From: CALDTK01 sp965215215
GTDB lineage: Bacteria > Bacteroidota > Bacteroidia > Chitinophagales > Saprospiraceae
Assembly: GCA_965215215.1 (NCBI GenBank)
Contig: OZ244043.1
Location: 2,542,001-2,606,000, forward strand
DNA: 64,000 nt
Direction of reading: 5' to 3'
A program made the position numbers and the translations under genes. This document shows, one piece after another, positions 33,405 to 40,746 of the stretch. The notes under the pieces were generated by a model. The model was not told the DNA's origin. It ran no database searches and saw only the letters and a list, made by a program, of their open reading frames with translations. Positions within the stretch are counted from its first letter, which is position 1. Each line of letters starts with the position of its first letter.

Positions 33405-35468
33405 TTAGTCCTGTGGTTCTGACGATCGAGTCCGCAACAGGTCCTGAGCAAATTCCAGTATCCGGTCCTTGCCCGCGGCCACGTCCTCGGCGTCGTTCGC
33501 CAGGTAGAGATCGGGCGCGATGCCGACGCCCTCGTAGCTGACTCCGCTCGTGTCGCGCATCACGTTGATCGGTACGGAGACCTGCCAGCCGTTCGCGAGC
33601 GGTCGGGGGGCGGCGTCGGCCATGGCACCGGCGGTGGTCTCGCCGACGAGCGTAGCGTGCGGCAGGGCGCGCAAGGCGAGGGCGAAGTTCTCCGTGGCGC
33701 TGATGCTCCGACTGTCGGTGAGCGCGGCGATCGGACCGGTATACTGCCGCGGTCCCGCGGGGCGGAGCCGCCAGGTAACGGGTACGCCGAAGTCGAGTGA
33801 CGGGCTTCCGAATTTGCGCAGGACCACCGTCATGTACGAGACCTCGTCGCCGGTGAGCCGGTCGCCGATGGTGCGGCCGGTGAGGTCGAGGCCCCCGCCG
33901 TTTTGACGTAAGTCCAGCACGAGTCCCCGGGCGGTATGCAGCTGAGCGAGGGCCGTGTCCATACCGGCTGCGGCGGCCGCGGGGTCGCCGAAACGCGAGA
34001 TGCGGAGGTAGCCCAAACTGTCCGGTAGCCACCCGAAGTGAATCGTTTCGTCGGCCACGTCCGTGAGCCCCGCCAGCACGTAGGCCGTATCGACGAGGCG
34101 AGCCGAGAAGCGCCCGTCGTCGAATGGACCGACGCCGATGCTGCGGCCGCCCGAACGAAAGGAATCACCCGTCTCCGGATCTTCGATTTTAACGTGGAGG
34201 TCATTCAGGAGCCCGGCCATCCCACTGAGGACGGTCCAGAGTTCGGCGTCGGTGGTGGCGGGCGTTACCTGCGGCCGGTACACCGCGTACAGGGCGTCCC
34301 AGTCGACGCCCTTGACGTCGAACAGCGCGTACTCTTCGTCGAACAGCCTCCAAAACTGTTCGAACACCGTCTCCGGTGCACTGAGTCCGGCGGGCGGCGG
34401 GGCCGGGGGGGTGATCAAGACATTGAGAAAGTCTTCGCCGCGGGCGCCGTTCGTGAAGGCGACGAGCCCCTCGCCACCGTCGAGCATGAAGCCCGCGAAG
34501 GCGCGGTACTCGTCGTTGTTCCCGGAGTGGGTCGCGAAGGTTTCTCCGTCGATGTCGGCGATTACCCAACCGAGCCCGTAGCTCGCGGGAAACGGGCTTA
34601 GCTCGCGCGGGATAGGGGACTGCGGGCGGAACATCTCGGCGTAGGTTTCGGGGCGGAGTCCTTCCCGTTTGCAGAGGTGGTTGAGGAAGTTGGCGTAGTC
34701 GGTAGCCGTCGTGATGAGCGAGCTGGCCGACATGCCGCCGGTGGTGAGGTATCCGAGCGGTCGATTGTCCGCCGGTTCGCTGGCGCGTTGGTAGCCACGC
34801 GTAGGTACGGTGCCGGGTACAGGAGGATCGGTGAACGTCGATAGCGGCATCACCTCCCCGAGTCGTTCCCGGAAGAGTTGCTCCAGGGTCTGGTCGGTTT
34901 TCGCTTCGACATACGCCTGCAGCAGCTGGAATGCCTCCCCGGAGTAGGTGTACGCGGTGCCGGGCACGCTGTCGAAGGGAATCGGCGTGGTCCGTGCGGC
35001 GAAGTCGACTTCGCCCCCCACCCAATTGGGCATACCCGTGCGGTGGGTGAGTATCATCCGGGGGGTGAGCTTGGCGTAGGCCGCTTTGTCCGGGACGCGC
35101 TCGTAGTCGAACGTTTTGGCGAGGGCTTCATCGAGGTCGACGACGCCCTCGTCCACCAGGGACATCACGAGGTAGGCGAAGACCGGCTTGGACAGCGAGG
35201 CCGCCTCGAAGACGGTACTGTCGGTCACGGGTACGGCGGGATCGAGCGAGGCCGAGCCCGCAATCTGGGTAGCTCCGGTCTCGCAACCGCCCAGGTACGC
35301 GACCGAGGCACCGGGGACGTCGTAGCCCTGCAGGAGGGCTTCGAGCATTTCGACGCTCGGGAGGGGGGGCGGGGTGTCCTGGGCGCGGGCCGGCGGAGTG
35401 GCGAGGCCGAGGATCAGACTTAGGTAGAGGGGAAGGGGGTAGAGGGGAAGGGTCCTTGGAATAAACAC
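33405..35468 (-). CDS. Serine beta-lactamase-like hydrolase fused to S41 (tail-specific) peptidase
   Basis: 687 residues. Signal peptide to about residue 30 (PARAQD). Residues about 35-345 are a class C beta-lactamase/PBP-like domain: SxxK as SLSK (Ser91, Lys94), YSG in place of YxN (Tyr175), and HSG as the KTG equivalent. Residues about 370-680 are an S41 peptidase: LNDLHVKIED, LGYLRISRFG, LVLDLRQNGGG and the catalytic Ser region SRSISATENFALAL. The two hydrolase types in one chain are unusual. Predicted periplasmic; physiological substrate unknown. A GAC/GTC-stem hairpin variant lies at 33900. Confidence 0.85.
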   Translation of the reverse strand: MFIPRTLPLYPLPLYLSLILGLATPPARAQDTPPPLPSVEMLEALLQGYDVPGASVAYLGGCETGATQIAGSASLDPAVPVTDSTVFEAASLSKPVFAYLVMSLVDEGVVDLDEALAKTFDYERVPDKAAYAKLTPRMILTHRTGMPNWVGGEVDFAARTTPIPFDSVPGTAYTYSGEAFQLLQAYVEAKTDQTLEQLFRERLGEVMPLSTFTDPPVPGTVPTRGYQRASEPADNRPLGYLTTGGMSASSLITTATDYANFLNHLCKREGLRPETYAEMFRPQSPIPRELSPFPASYGLGWVIADIDGETFATHSGNNDEYRAFAGFMLDGGEGLVAFTNGARGEDFLNVLITPPAPPPAGLSAPETVFEQFWRLFDEEYALFDVKGVDWDALYAVYRPQVTPATTDAELWTVLSGMAGLLNDLHVKIEDPETGDSFRSGGRSIGVGPFDDGRFSARLVDTAYVLAGLTDVADETIHFGWLPDSLGYLRISRFGDPAAAAAGMDTALAQLHTARGLVLDLRQNGGGLDLTGRTIGDRLTGDEVSYMTVVLRKFGSPSLDFGVPVTWRLRPAGPRQYTGPIAALTDSRSISATENFALALRALPHATLVGETTAGAMADAAPRPLANGWQVSVPINVMRDTSGVSYEGVGIAPDLYLANDAEDVAAGKDRILEFAQDLLRTRSSEPQD

Positions 35469-35496
35469 CGGTGGAAGGTATGACCGCTTCTAAAAG

Positions 35497-35937
35497 TCAG
35501 GAGCCCGTACTCCCGAAGCCCCCCGCCCCCCGGTCGCTATCGCCGAGCCGCTCCACCGCCTTCCACTCGATCCGCCCGTGCCGAGCGAGTACCAACTGCG
35601 CGATCCGCTCGCCGTCCTCGATCGTCTGGTCCTCCTTAGACAAGTTGATCAGCGGTACTCGCAGCTCGCCGCGGTAGTCGGAGTCGATCGTCCCGACGGC
35701 GTTCACGCAGGTCAGGCCGCGTTTTAGCGAAAGCCCGGAGCGGGGGCGTACCTGCCCCTCGAAGCCGGGGGGGAGCTCGACGAAGAGTCCCGTGGGAATG
35801 AGCCGGCGCTCGAGGGGCGCGAGGGTGATCGGCGCGGCGAGGTTCGCGCGGAGGTCGACGCCCGCGCTGCCGGCCGTCTCGTAGGCGGGCAGCGGGTGGC
35901 GGGAGCGGTTGACGATGGGGACGGGCGTGCCGGACAT
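35497..35937 (-). CDS. dut: dUTP diphosphatase
   Basis: 146 residues, standard trimeric dUTPase length. Motifs in order: AGSAGVDLRA, RPRSGLSLKRGLT, NAVGTIDSDYRGEL, ERIAQLVLAR and the C-terminal RGAGGFGSTG P-loop-like motif. It hydrolyses dUTP to dUMP. An exact hairpin motif (35721) lies within the motif II region and sets the residues LSLKR after RSG, so the DNA repeat is tolerated next to an active site. TACCTTTCG precedes the start by 3 nt. Confidence 0.97.
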   Translation of the reverse strand: MSGTPVPIVNRSRHPLPAYETAGSAGVDLRANLAAPITLAPLERRLIPTGLFVELPPGFEGQVRPRSGLSLKRGLTCVNAVGTIDSDYRGELRVPLINLSKEDQTIEDGERIAQLVLARHGRIEWKAVERLGDSDRGAGGFGSTGS

Positions 35938-35940
35938 GGG

Positions 35941-35949
35941 CGAAAGGTA
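35941..35949 (-). promoter_or_regulatory. -7-like box upstream of dut
   Basis: TACCTTTCG on the minus strand, identical to the scpA box and 3 nt before the dut ATG. Confidence 0.35.
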
Positions 35950-36009
35950 GCGGCGCTTGTCTACGGAGACGCGCTCCGGGCGTAACGGCAGCTACGCAAC
36001 CGCACGTCC

Positions 36010-36023
36010 GCTTACGCTAAAAC
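36010..36023 (-). repeat. Interspersed hairpin motif (exact copy) in the dut-DUF1080 intergenic region
   Basis: GCTTACGCTAAAAC on plus, 142 bp before the DUF1080 ATG. The same 14-mer occurs at 26880. The rest of the 228-bp gap is unusually AT-rich but shows no other clear element. Confidence 0.85.
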
Positions 36024-36165
36024 AGTTTGCGACTACCGTAACGCAGAGAAATAAAGCAGACTACGTATGGCGAACTCTCAACATCTGGCCAACCTACCGG
36101 AGGAAAGACAACCCGAGCGGAGCTAAAATTATTCGCTTACTTGTCCCTTCAGAAACACGAATCAT

Positions 36166-36921
36166 ATGCGGTACGATTATCTGATCCTCCCGGCCTTCGC
36201 CATCCTCGGGTACGCCTGCGGCGGTGGCTCGTCGGAGGAGACTACGGCCGAAGCAAACGCAGACGGTCAGACGGGAATGCAGGAGCGCGTCGACGAAGCT
36301 TCCGCGGCCGACGGCGACTGGACGACGCTCTTCGACGGCACCGACCTCGACGGCTGGCACGTATACGGCACCGACGAGGTGAATGCCTCCTGGACGGTCG
36401 GGGCGGACAGTACGCTCAACTTCGTGGAGGGTGGCCCCGGCGGCGACCTCGTGACCGACGAGGAGTACGACGATTACGAGCTCAACCTCGACTGGAAGAT
36501 CTCCCCCTGCGGCAACTCGGGCATCATTTACAACGTGACCGAGGACGACGCGTACCGGACTCCCTGGCTGACCGGTCCGGAGATGCAAATCCTCGACAAC
36601 ACCTGCCACCCGGACGCAAAGATTTACACCCACAAAGCGGGCGATCTCTACGACATGATCGCCGGCGATTCGACGGTCGTGAAGCCCGCCGGGGAGTGGA
36701 ACTCGATCCGCCTCGTCGTTACCGATGGCCAGGTGGAGCACTGGCTCAACGGGGAGAAGATGGTCGAGTACACCAACACCGGCGACACGTGGGAGAAGAT
36801 GATCGACGACTCCAAGTTTAGAGATATGGAGGACTTCGGGAAAACCACCGGCGGCAGCATTGCGCTCCAGGACCACGGCAACCCCGTGAGTTTCCGGCGG
36901 ATTCGGATCAAGGAGCTTTAG
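36166..36921 (+). CDS. DUF1080 (3-keto-disaccharide hydrolase-like) lipoprotein
   Basis: 251 residues. Lipoprotein signal with lipobox LGYAC (Cys18) and an acidic linker. The jelly-roll domain matches DUF1080/PF06439: WTTLFDGTDLDGWHVYG, LVTDEEYDDYELNLDWKI, GNSGIIYNV, GPEMQILDN, and the C-terminal IALQDHGNPVSFRRIRIKEL. Some members hydrolyse 3-keto-glycosides; surface-exposed glycan processing is likely. No linked sugar-utilisation genes are nearby. Confidence 0.9.
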   Translation: MRYDYLILPAFAILGYACGGGSSEETTAEANADGQTGMQERVDEASAADGDWTTLFDGTDLDGWHVYGTDEVNASWTVGADSTLNFVEGGPGGDLVTDEEYDDYELNLDWKISPCGNSGIIYNVTEDDAYRTPWLTGPEMQILDNTCHPDAKIYTHKAGDLYDMIAGDSTVVKPAGEWNSIRLVVTDGQVEHWLNGEKMVEYTNTGDTWEKMIDDSKFRDMEDFGKTTGGSIALQDHGNPVSFRRIRIKEL

Positions 36922-36930
36922 ACCTCGGGG

Positions 36931-37965
36931 CTAGTCAAGTGCCAAAGGCCCGTAGTCCGCGCGGTAGTGCGCGTTCGGGTACCGTTGGCCGTTGAAGGTT
37001 TGCTGTGCCGCCCGCTCGCGCCGCGCTGCCGGGCTGAGCTGCGCCACCTCCGCGCAGGTGTACGAGCAGGCGTCTCGGTAGGTTTTGGCGCAAGCCTCGC
37101 ACTGGATCAGGAGCAGGTGGCAGTGGTCGTTCGCGCAGTTGACGTGGCGATCGGCGGGCCGGCCGCACTGGTGGCACTGGCTGATGACCTCGCCGGAGAT
37201 CTGCTCGCCGAGGCGCTCGTCGAACACGAAGTTTTTGCCCCGGAAACGGTTGGGCAGTCCCTCGGCCTCCACTTGGCGGGTGTAGTTGATGATGCCGCCG
37301 TCGAGTTGGTAGACGTCGTTGAAGCCCCGGTGCCGCAGCCAGGCGCTCGCCTTCTCGCAGCGGATGCCGCCGGTGCAGTACATCAGCACGGGGGCGTCCT
37401 CGCGGCCGCGGAGCATCTCCTCGACCACGGGGAGGCTTTCGCGAAACGTGTCGACCGGCGGGCGGATGGCGCCCTCGAAGTAGCCGACCTCGCTCTCGTA
37501 GTGGTTGCGCATGTCGACGACCACGGCCCCGGACTGTTCGGCGAGGGCGTTGAAGCGCGTCGCGTCGAGGTGCCGGCCCCCGGCGGCGGGGTCGAAGCTG
37601 GCGTCGTCGAGTCCGTCGGCCACGATCTTGGGGCGGACGCGCACGATGAGCTTGAAGAAACTCTTATCGTCGTCCTCGACGGCGAGGTTGAGGCGGAGGT
37701 TGCTGAGTCCGGGGTACGCCTCGAGCCAGGTCTGGAGCTCGGGCAGTCGCTCGGTGGGCACACTCGCCTGGGCGTTGATGCCCTCGCGGGCGACGTAGAT
37801 GCGGCCGAGCACGCCGAGTTCCGCGAAAGCCCGGTAAAGTGAGTCGCGGAAAGCGTCGGGATCGAGGATGCGGAGGTACCGGTAAAAGCTCAGGGTGGTG
37901 CGGCGCTCTTCGCTCTGCGCCACGCGGGCTCGCAGTTCGTCGGTATTCGTGCGGTTGTGGAGCAT
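36931..37965 (-). CDS. trhO: tRNA uridine(34) hydroxylase (rhodanese family, TrhO/YceA)
   Basis: 344 residues from ATG 37965 (MLHNRTNTDEL). N-terminal ferredoxin-like domain (GRIYVAREGINAQ) precedes a rhodanese domain with active-site Cys in MYCTGGIRCEKA and a C-terminal Cys-rich zinc-binding segment (CHQCGRPADRH, CANDHC, CEACAKT, SYTCAEV). TrhO makes 5-hydroxyuridine at the tRNA wobble position. Convergent with DUF1080. It carries an exact hairpin motif (37082, encoding ACAKT within the Cys cluster) and a shortened one (37435). Confidence 0.93.
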   Translation of the reverse strand: MLHNRTNTDELRARVAQSEERRTTLSFYRYLRILDPDAFRDSLYRAFAELGVLGRIYVAREGINAQASVPTERLPELQTWLEAYPGLSNLRLNLAVEDDDKSFFKLIVRVRPKIVADGLDDASFDPAAGGRHLDATRFNALAEQSGAVVVDMRNHYESEVGYFEGAIRPPVDTFRESLPVVEEMLRGREDAPVLMYCTGGIRCEKASAWLRHRGFNDVYQLDGGIINYTRQVEAEGLPNRFRGKNFVFDERLGEQISGEVISQCHQCGRPADRHVNCANDHCHLLLIQCEACAKTYRDACSYTCAEVAQLSPAARRERAAQQTFNGQRYPNAHYRADYGPLALD

Positions 37966-38014
37966 GATGTGGGTTGCAAAATTAGGTTTGTGCGCCGATT
38001 TCAGTTTCGCGCGC

Positions 38015-38794
38015 ATGCCACGTCATTTGCAGTCTTGTCTTCTCGGCCTTTGCCTGGTGGCGTTCGCTGGGCTCGGTGCCTCAGCGCAGGTCGTCAACAT
38101 CGAGCGCCAGCGCTTGGAGGAGGGTAAGCCCGGCTGGTTGGGCTCGGTGGCGGCGAACGCCAATTTGCAGCGCAACCAGCGTTCGGTGTTCACGCTCGGG
38201 GCCGACGCGCACGCGCAGTACCGGCGGGACTCGAGCGTGTACCTCCTGCTCACGCAAACGGGCTTGGTCAAAACCAGCGACTCACCCGACCTGGTCAATT
38301 TCGCCTTCGGACACTTCCGTTTCACGCACCTATTTACGGAGCGCTGGAGTTCGGAGGCGTTTACGCAGCTGCAGCAAAACCGCGTCAACGGCATCGCGAG
38401 TCGCTGGTTGATCGGGGCCGGCGGGCGCGCGCGCATCGTGGAATCCGACCCGATCACTGCCTTTACCGGGGTGCTGCTCATGCGCGAGCGCGAGGCGGAG
38501 GTGACCGACAGTATCCCCGTGCGGCGCGACTGGCGCTTGTCCACCTACCTCGCCCTCTCGTACACCCCCAACTCGGCGGATTGGATCAGCGTGGCCACGA
38601 CCACCTACGTCCAGCCCCGGCTGGGCGATTTCAAGGATTTGCGGGTATCGAGCGATTGGTCCTTGGAGGTCCGCTTACGCGAAAACTTGGCCTTGACGAC
38701 GACTTTTAGCTTGCAGTACGATGCGCGGCCTCCGGTGGGGTTGGAGTCGGTGGTTTATGGGTTTTTTAATGGGGTTAAGTTTTCTTTTGAGTGA
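38015..38794 (+). CDS. DUF481 family outer-membrane protein
   Basis: 259 residues from ATG 38015. Signal peptide ends at ASAQ. Repeated amphipathic strands follow, with LGADAHAQYRRDSSVYLLL, FGHFRFTHLFTERWSSEAFTQ and WLIGAGGRARI, typical of DUF481-type porin-like barrels; it ends in Phe-Glu (VKFSFE). Divergent from trhO across about 50 bp. An exact hairpin motif is at 38673. The 3' flank is interrupted by an IS remnant 38 bp downstream. Confidence 0.75.
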   Translation: MPRHLQSCLLGLCLVAFAGLGASAQVVNIERQRLEEGKPGWLGSVAANANLQRNQRSVFTLGADAHAQYRRDSSVYLLLTQTGLVKTSDSPDLVNFAFGHFRFTHLFTERWSSEAFTQLQQNRVNGIASRWLIGAGGRARIVESDPITAFTGVLLMREREAEVTDSIPVRRDWRLSTYLALSYTPNSADWISVATTTYVQPRLGDFKDLRVSSDWSLEVRLRENLALTTTFSLQYDARPPVGLESVVYGFFNGVKFSFE

Positions 38795-39070
38795 TAGCGG
38801 TAAAATTGAAGATTGGGTAAGTATGCCCTTTAAGAGCCTATTTGAATTGATGGATTCTTCCATCCGTTCGGCATAAACGATCGAATAAGAACTATCGGGA
38901 GGCATACAGCGGGAGGTATGCGACTACCTAACTCCCGTACTTTATCTCACCGATAGCCGGTGGAAGGTACTGGAGCCGACGCCCGTGCGGCTTGTCGGCC
39001 CCCGCAAACTCAAACACCCCCTACGCGCGATCGCGGAGGCGATCCTTCTTCCAGCTGCGCACTGGGTGTC

Positions 39071-39117
39071 AGTAGTCCGTGCCCGCGGGCGGGAAGCGCC
39101 CGCGGGCACGGACTACT
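39071..39117. repeat. Perfect stem-loop inside the transposase remnant
   Basis: Arms 39071-39091 and 39097-39117 are perfect 21-bp complements around a 5-nt loop (GGAAG). The right arm runs into the (TAC)n tract. Confidence 0.9.
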
Positions 39118-39137
39118 ACTACTACTACTACTACTAC
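39114..39137 (+). repeat. (TAC)8 trinucleotide repeat
   Basis: Eight TAC codons in a row, encoding Tyr in the N-terminal transposase frame, where intact relatives have a run of a few Tyr before an RRW motif. Expansion by slippage is likely. Confidence 0.9.
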
Positions 39138-39668
39138 CGCTGGGTGGGCCGAAGCGTACGTGCTCGACGCGCAGTCGGTCAAGTCGCGGGTGTGGGGCCG
39201 TCGTGACGAGCGTGGGTTCGACGGCCACAAGAAGGTCAATGAGGTCAAGTACTACATCGCGACCGACACCCGGGGTAACGTCCCGGCGTGCGTGGTGACC
39301 GCGGGCGATGTCCACGATTCGCGGGCGATGCATAAGCTGTTCAATGCGGTCCGCGCGGCGGGGTCCGTATGGCGTACGCGGAAGCCGCCTACGGGGACCC
39401 CGAGCGGGGTCCGGCGGCGCGGGGGTTCAACGTGGAGATCGTCAAGCGCTCCGACTACACGGAGGTGAACCGCCTGGATGCCGAAGGGAAGGGCAAAGCC
39501 TTCGTCCCGCTCCCGGAGAAGTGGGTCATCGAGCGGACCTTCTTGTGGCTGACGTGGTCCCGGCGGTTGTGCACGAGCTACGACCGCCTCACGCAAGTCG
39601 TTGAGGCGCGGGTGTTGCTCGGATCCCTACGCCACACATTGTTGAATATGTAAATTCAAATAGACTCT

Positions 39669-39863
39669 GATACTCCCCGGCGCGATGCTCGTTAGCGCAA
39701 TAGGATACTGACCGACTTTACGACCGTTCGGATACAGTACATCCTCCAGCGCGGAGAGTACCTTCTGAAGATCACTGGTGTCGAGCGACTGAGAACTAAT
39801 GTACTGCTGATCGGAATCGTCGGCGAGTTTGATATAGAGGCGGCCAGGAGTCAGGCGAAACAA
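39669..39863 (-). pseudogene. Truncated reading frame cut by the IS element
   Basis: A minus-strand frame starting with TTG at 39863 encodes about 65 residues (LTPGRLYIKLADDSDQQYI, LEDVLYPNGRKVGQYPIAL) and then enters the IS right end, where it stops at 39627. The protein is not recognised. The missing 3' part is not found on the other side of the IS. Sequence is AT-richer than the neighbours. Reality as an ancestral gene is uncertain. Confidence 0.35.
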
Positions 39864-39957
39864 ATTACTTTGTGAATATACGCGTTTGTATCGTACGAAT
39901 ACAAAATCTGTCTTGGCTAAGCTAAGCTGTGGTTGGCTACGTAGTGCCCACGTAGCT

Positions 39958-40662
39958 CTACTTTAAATCACAAAACCAAAACCCCATCGGGCGCTCCCCC
40001 CGCGGCTTCCCCTCCTCCTTCGGCCGCCCGTACTCCCGGTACACCTTCTCGCCCACAACAAAGCTCACGGGATTCGTAAAAATCGGCCCATCGTAACAGA
40101 AGGTGTGAAACTCCCCGTTCTCCCCGCAGGGGTCGACACCCGCCGGCAAGTCCTTGACGAAATCCCCGTCGATCTCTCTTCCGACGAAGGATTCCCCCAG
40201 TACATCCGCGTTCACGCACACGACGATCGCCTTGAACCCGAGGCCTAAAAACTCCTCCATCAACTCCCGCGTATCCCTTTGCCAAAGCGGGAAGCGACAT
40301 TCGATATCGAACGGAGCCAGCTGCTTCTTCCGGTAAGCTCTAAGATCCTCCAAGAAGATATCCCCGAACCCGCAACAGCCGTACCCCTCCGCCTGCAACT
40401 GCCCCGCAACGCGCTCCAGCTCGGCATCGTAAACCTCCATCGTAGGTTCTTCCGGGAGCTCAATCGTCGTGACCGGAAGTCCAATCGCTTGCGTTTGTTT
40501 TAGCAGCAGCTCTCTGCTCAATCCGTGCATGGAAACGCGGTCGTAGTGGGCGTTCACCGACGTCACCAGTCTATCGACGTGATACCTGTTGTCGCTTCGG
40601 AGGTGGTAGTAGGCTAGGGCAGCGTCTTTGCCGGTGCTCCAACTGAAGTATGTTTTCGTCAT
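39958..40662 (-). CDS. Dph6-related ATP pyrophosphatase
   Basis: 234 residues. PP-loop at the N-terminus as SWSTGKDAALAYY, then HGLSRELL, GCCGFGDIFLEDLRAYR and the family signature GENGEFHTFCYDGP. Diphthine--ammonia ligase homologues (DUF71) in bacteria cannot act on diphthamide and probably adenylate another carboxylate. Codon use is less GC-biased than most neighbours. It lies just beyond the IS and is monocistronic, convergent with nothing. Confidence 0.88.
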   Translation of the reverse strand: MTKTYFSWSTGKDAALAYYHLRSDNRYHVDRLVTSVNAHYDRVSMHGLSRELLLKQTQAIGLPVTTIELPEEPTMEVYDAELERVAGQLQAEGYGCCGFGDIFLEDLRAYRKKQLAPFDIECRFPLWQRDTRELMEEFLGLGFKAIVVCVNADVLGESFVGREIDGDFVKDLPAGVDPCGENGEFHTFCYDGPIFTNPVSFVVGEKVYREYGRPKEEGKPRGERPMGFWFCDLK

Positions 40663-40746
40663 AGCTGTTGCAGTCTGCTCCTAGCTCCGTAAGCGTGACT
40701 AGTTTATTCTCTGCTTCAACTTTGAGGACTCGCTACTACTTCCCAG

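Larger units (their letters stand above)
38953..39653 (+). pseudogene. IS5-family transposase, broken
   Basis: Three pieces in different frames: an N-terminal piece beginning DSRWKVLEPTPVRLVGPRK (in frame from about 38953), a middle piece with LDAQSVKSRVWGRRDERGFDG and TDTRGNVPACVVTAGDVHDSR (the first DDE Asp region), and a C-terminal piece AYAEAAYGD to VLPEKW-like VPLPEKWVIERTFLWL (catalytic Glu) ending SLRHTLLNM. The N-terminal and middle pieces are separated by a perfect 21-bp-arm hairpin and a (TAC)8 tract; about 30 or more residues of the family are missing there. A further frameshift is near 39365. Not functional. Confidence 0.85.
38833..39668 (+). mobile_element. Decayed IS5-family insertion sequence
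   Basis: Terminal inverted repeats AGAGCCTATTTGAATT (38833-38848) and AATTCAAATAGACTCT (39653-39668) match at 15 of 16 bases, giving an 836-bp element. Inside is a broken DDE transposase. No target duplication is obvious. The element truncates a short reading frame on its right side and lies 38 bp after the DUF481 gene. Confidence 0.85.

Noticed and set aside
37199..37220. GTTTTTGCC followed by CCG-GAAA-CGG.
   Set aside because: The hairpin lies four bases from GTTTT, unlike all other copies; treated as chance.
39114..39137. (TAC)8 tract as a phase-variation switch.
   Set aside because: Trinucleotide units do not change the frame, and the gene is already broken at other sites.
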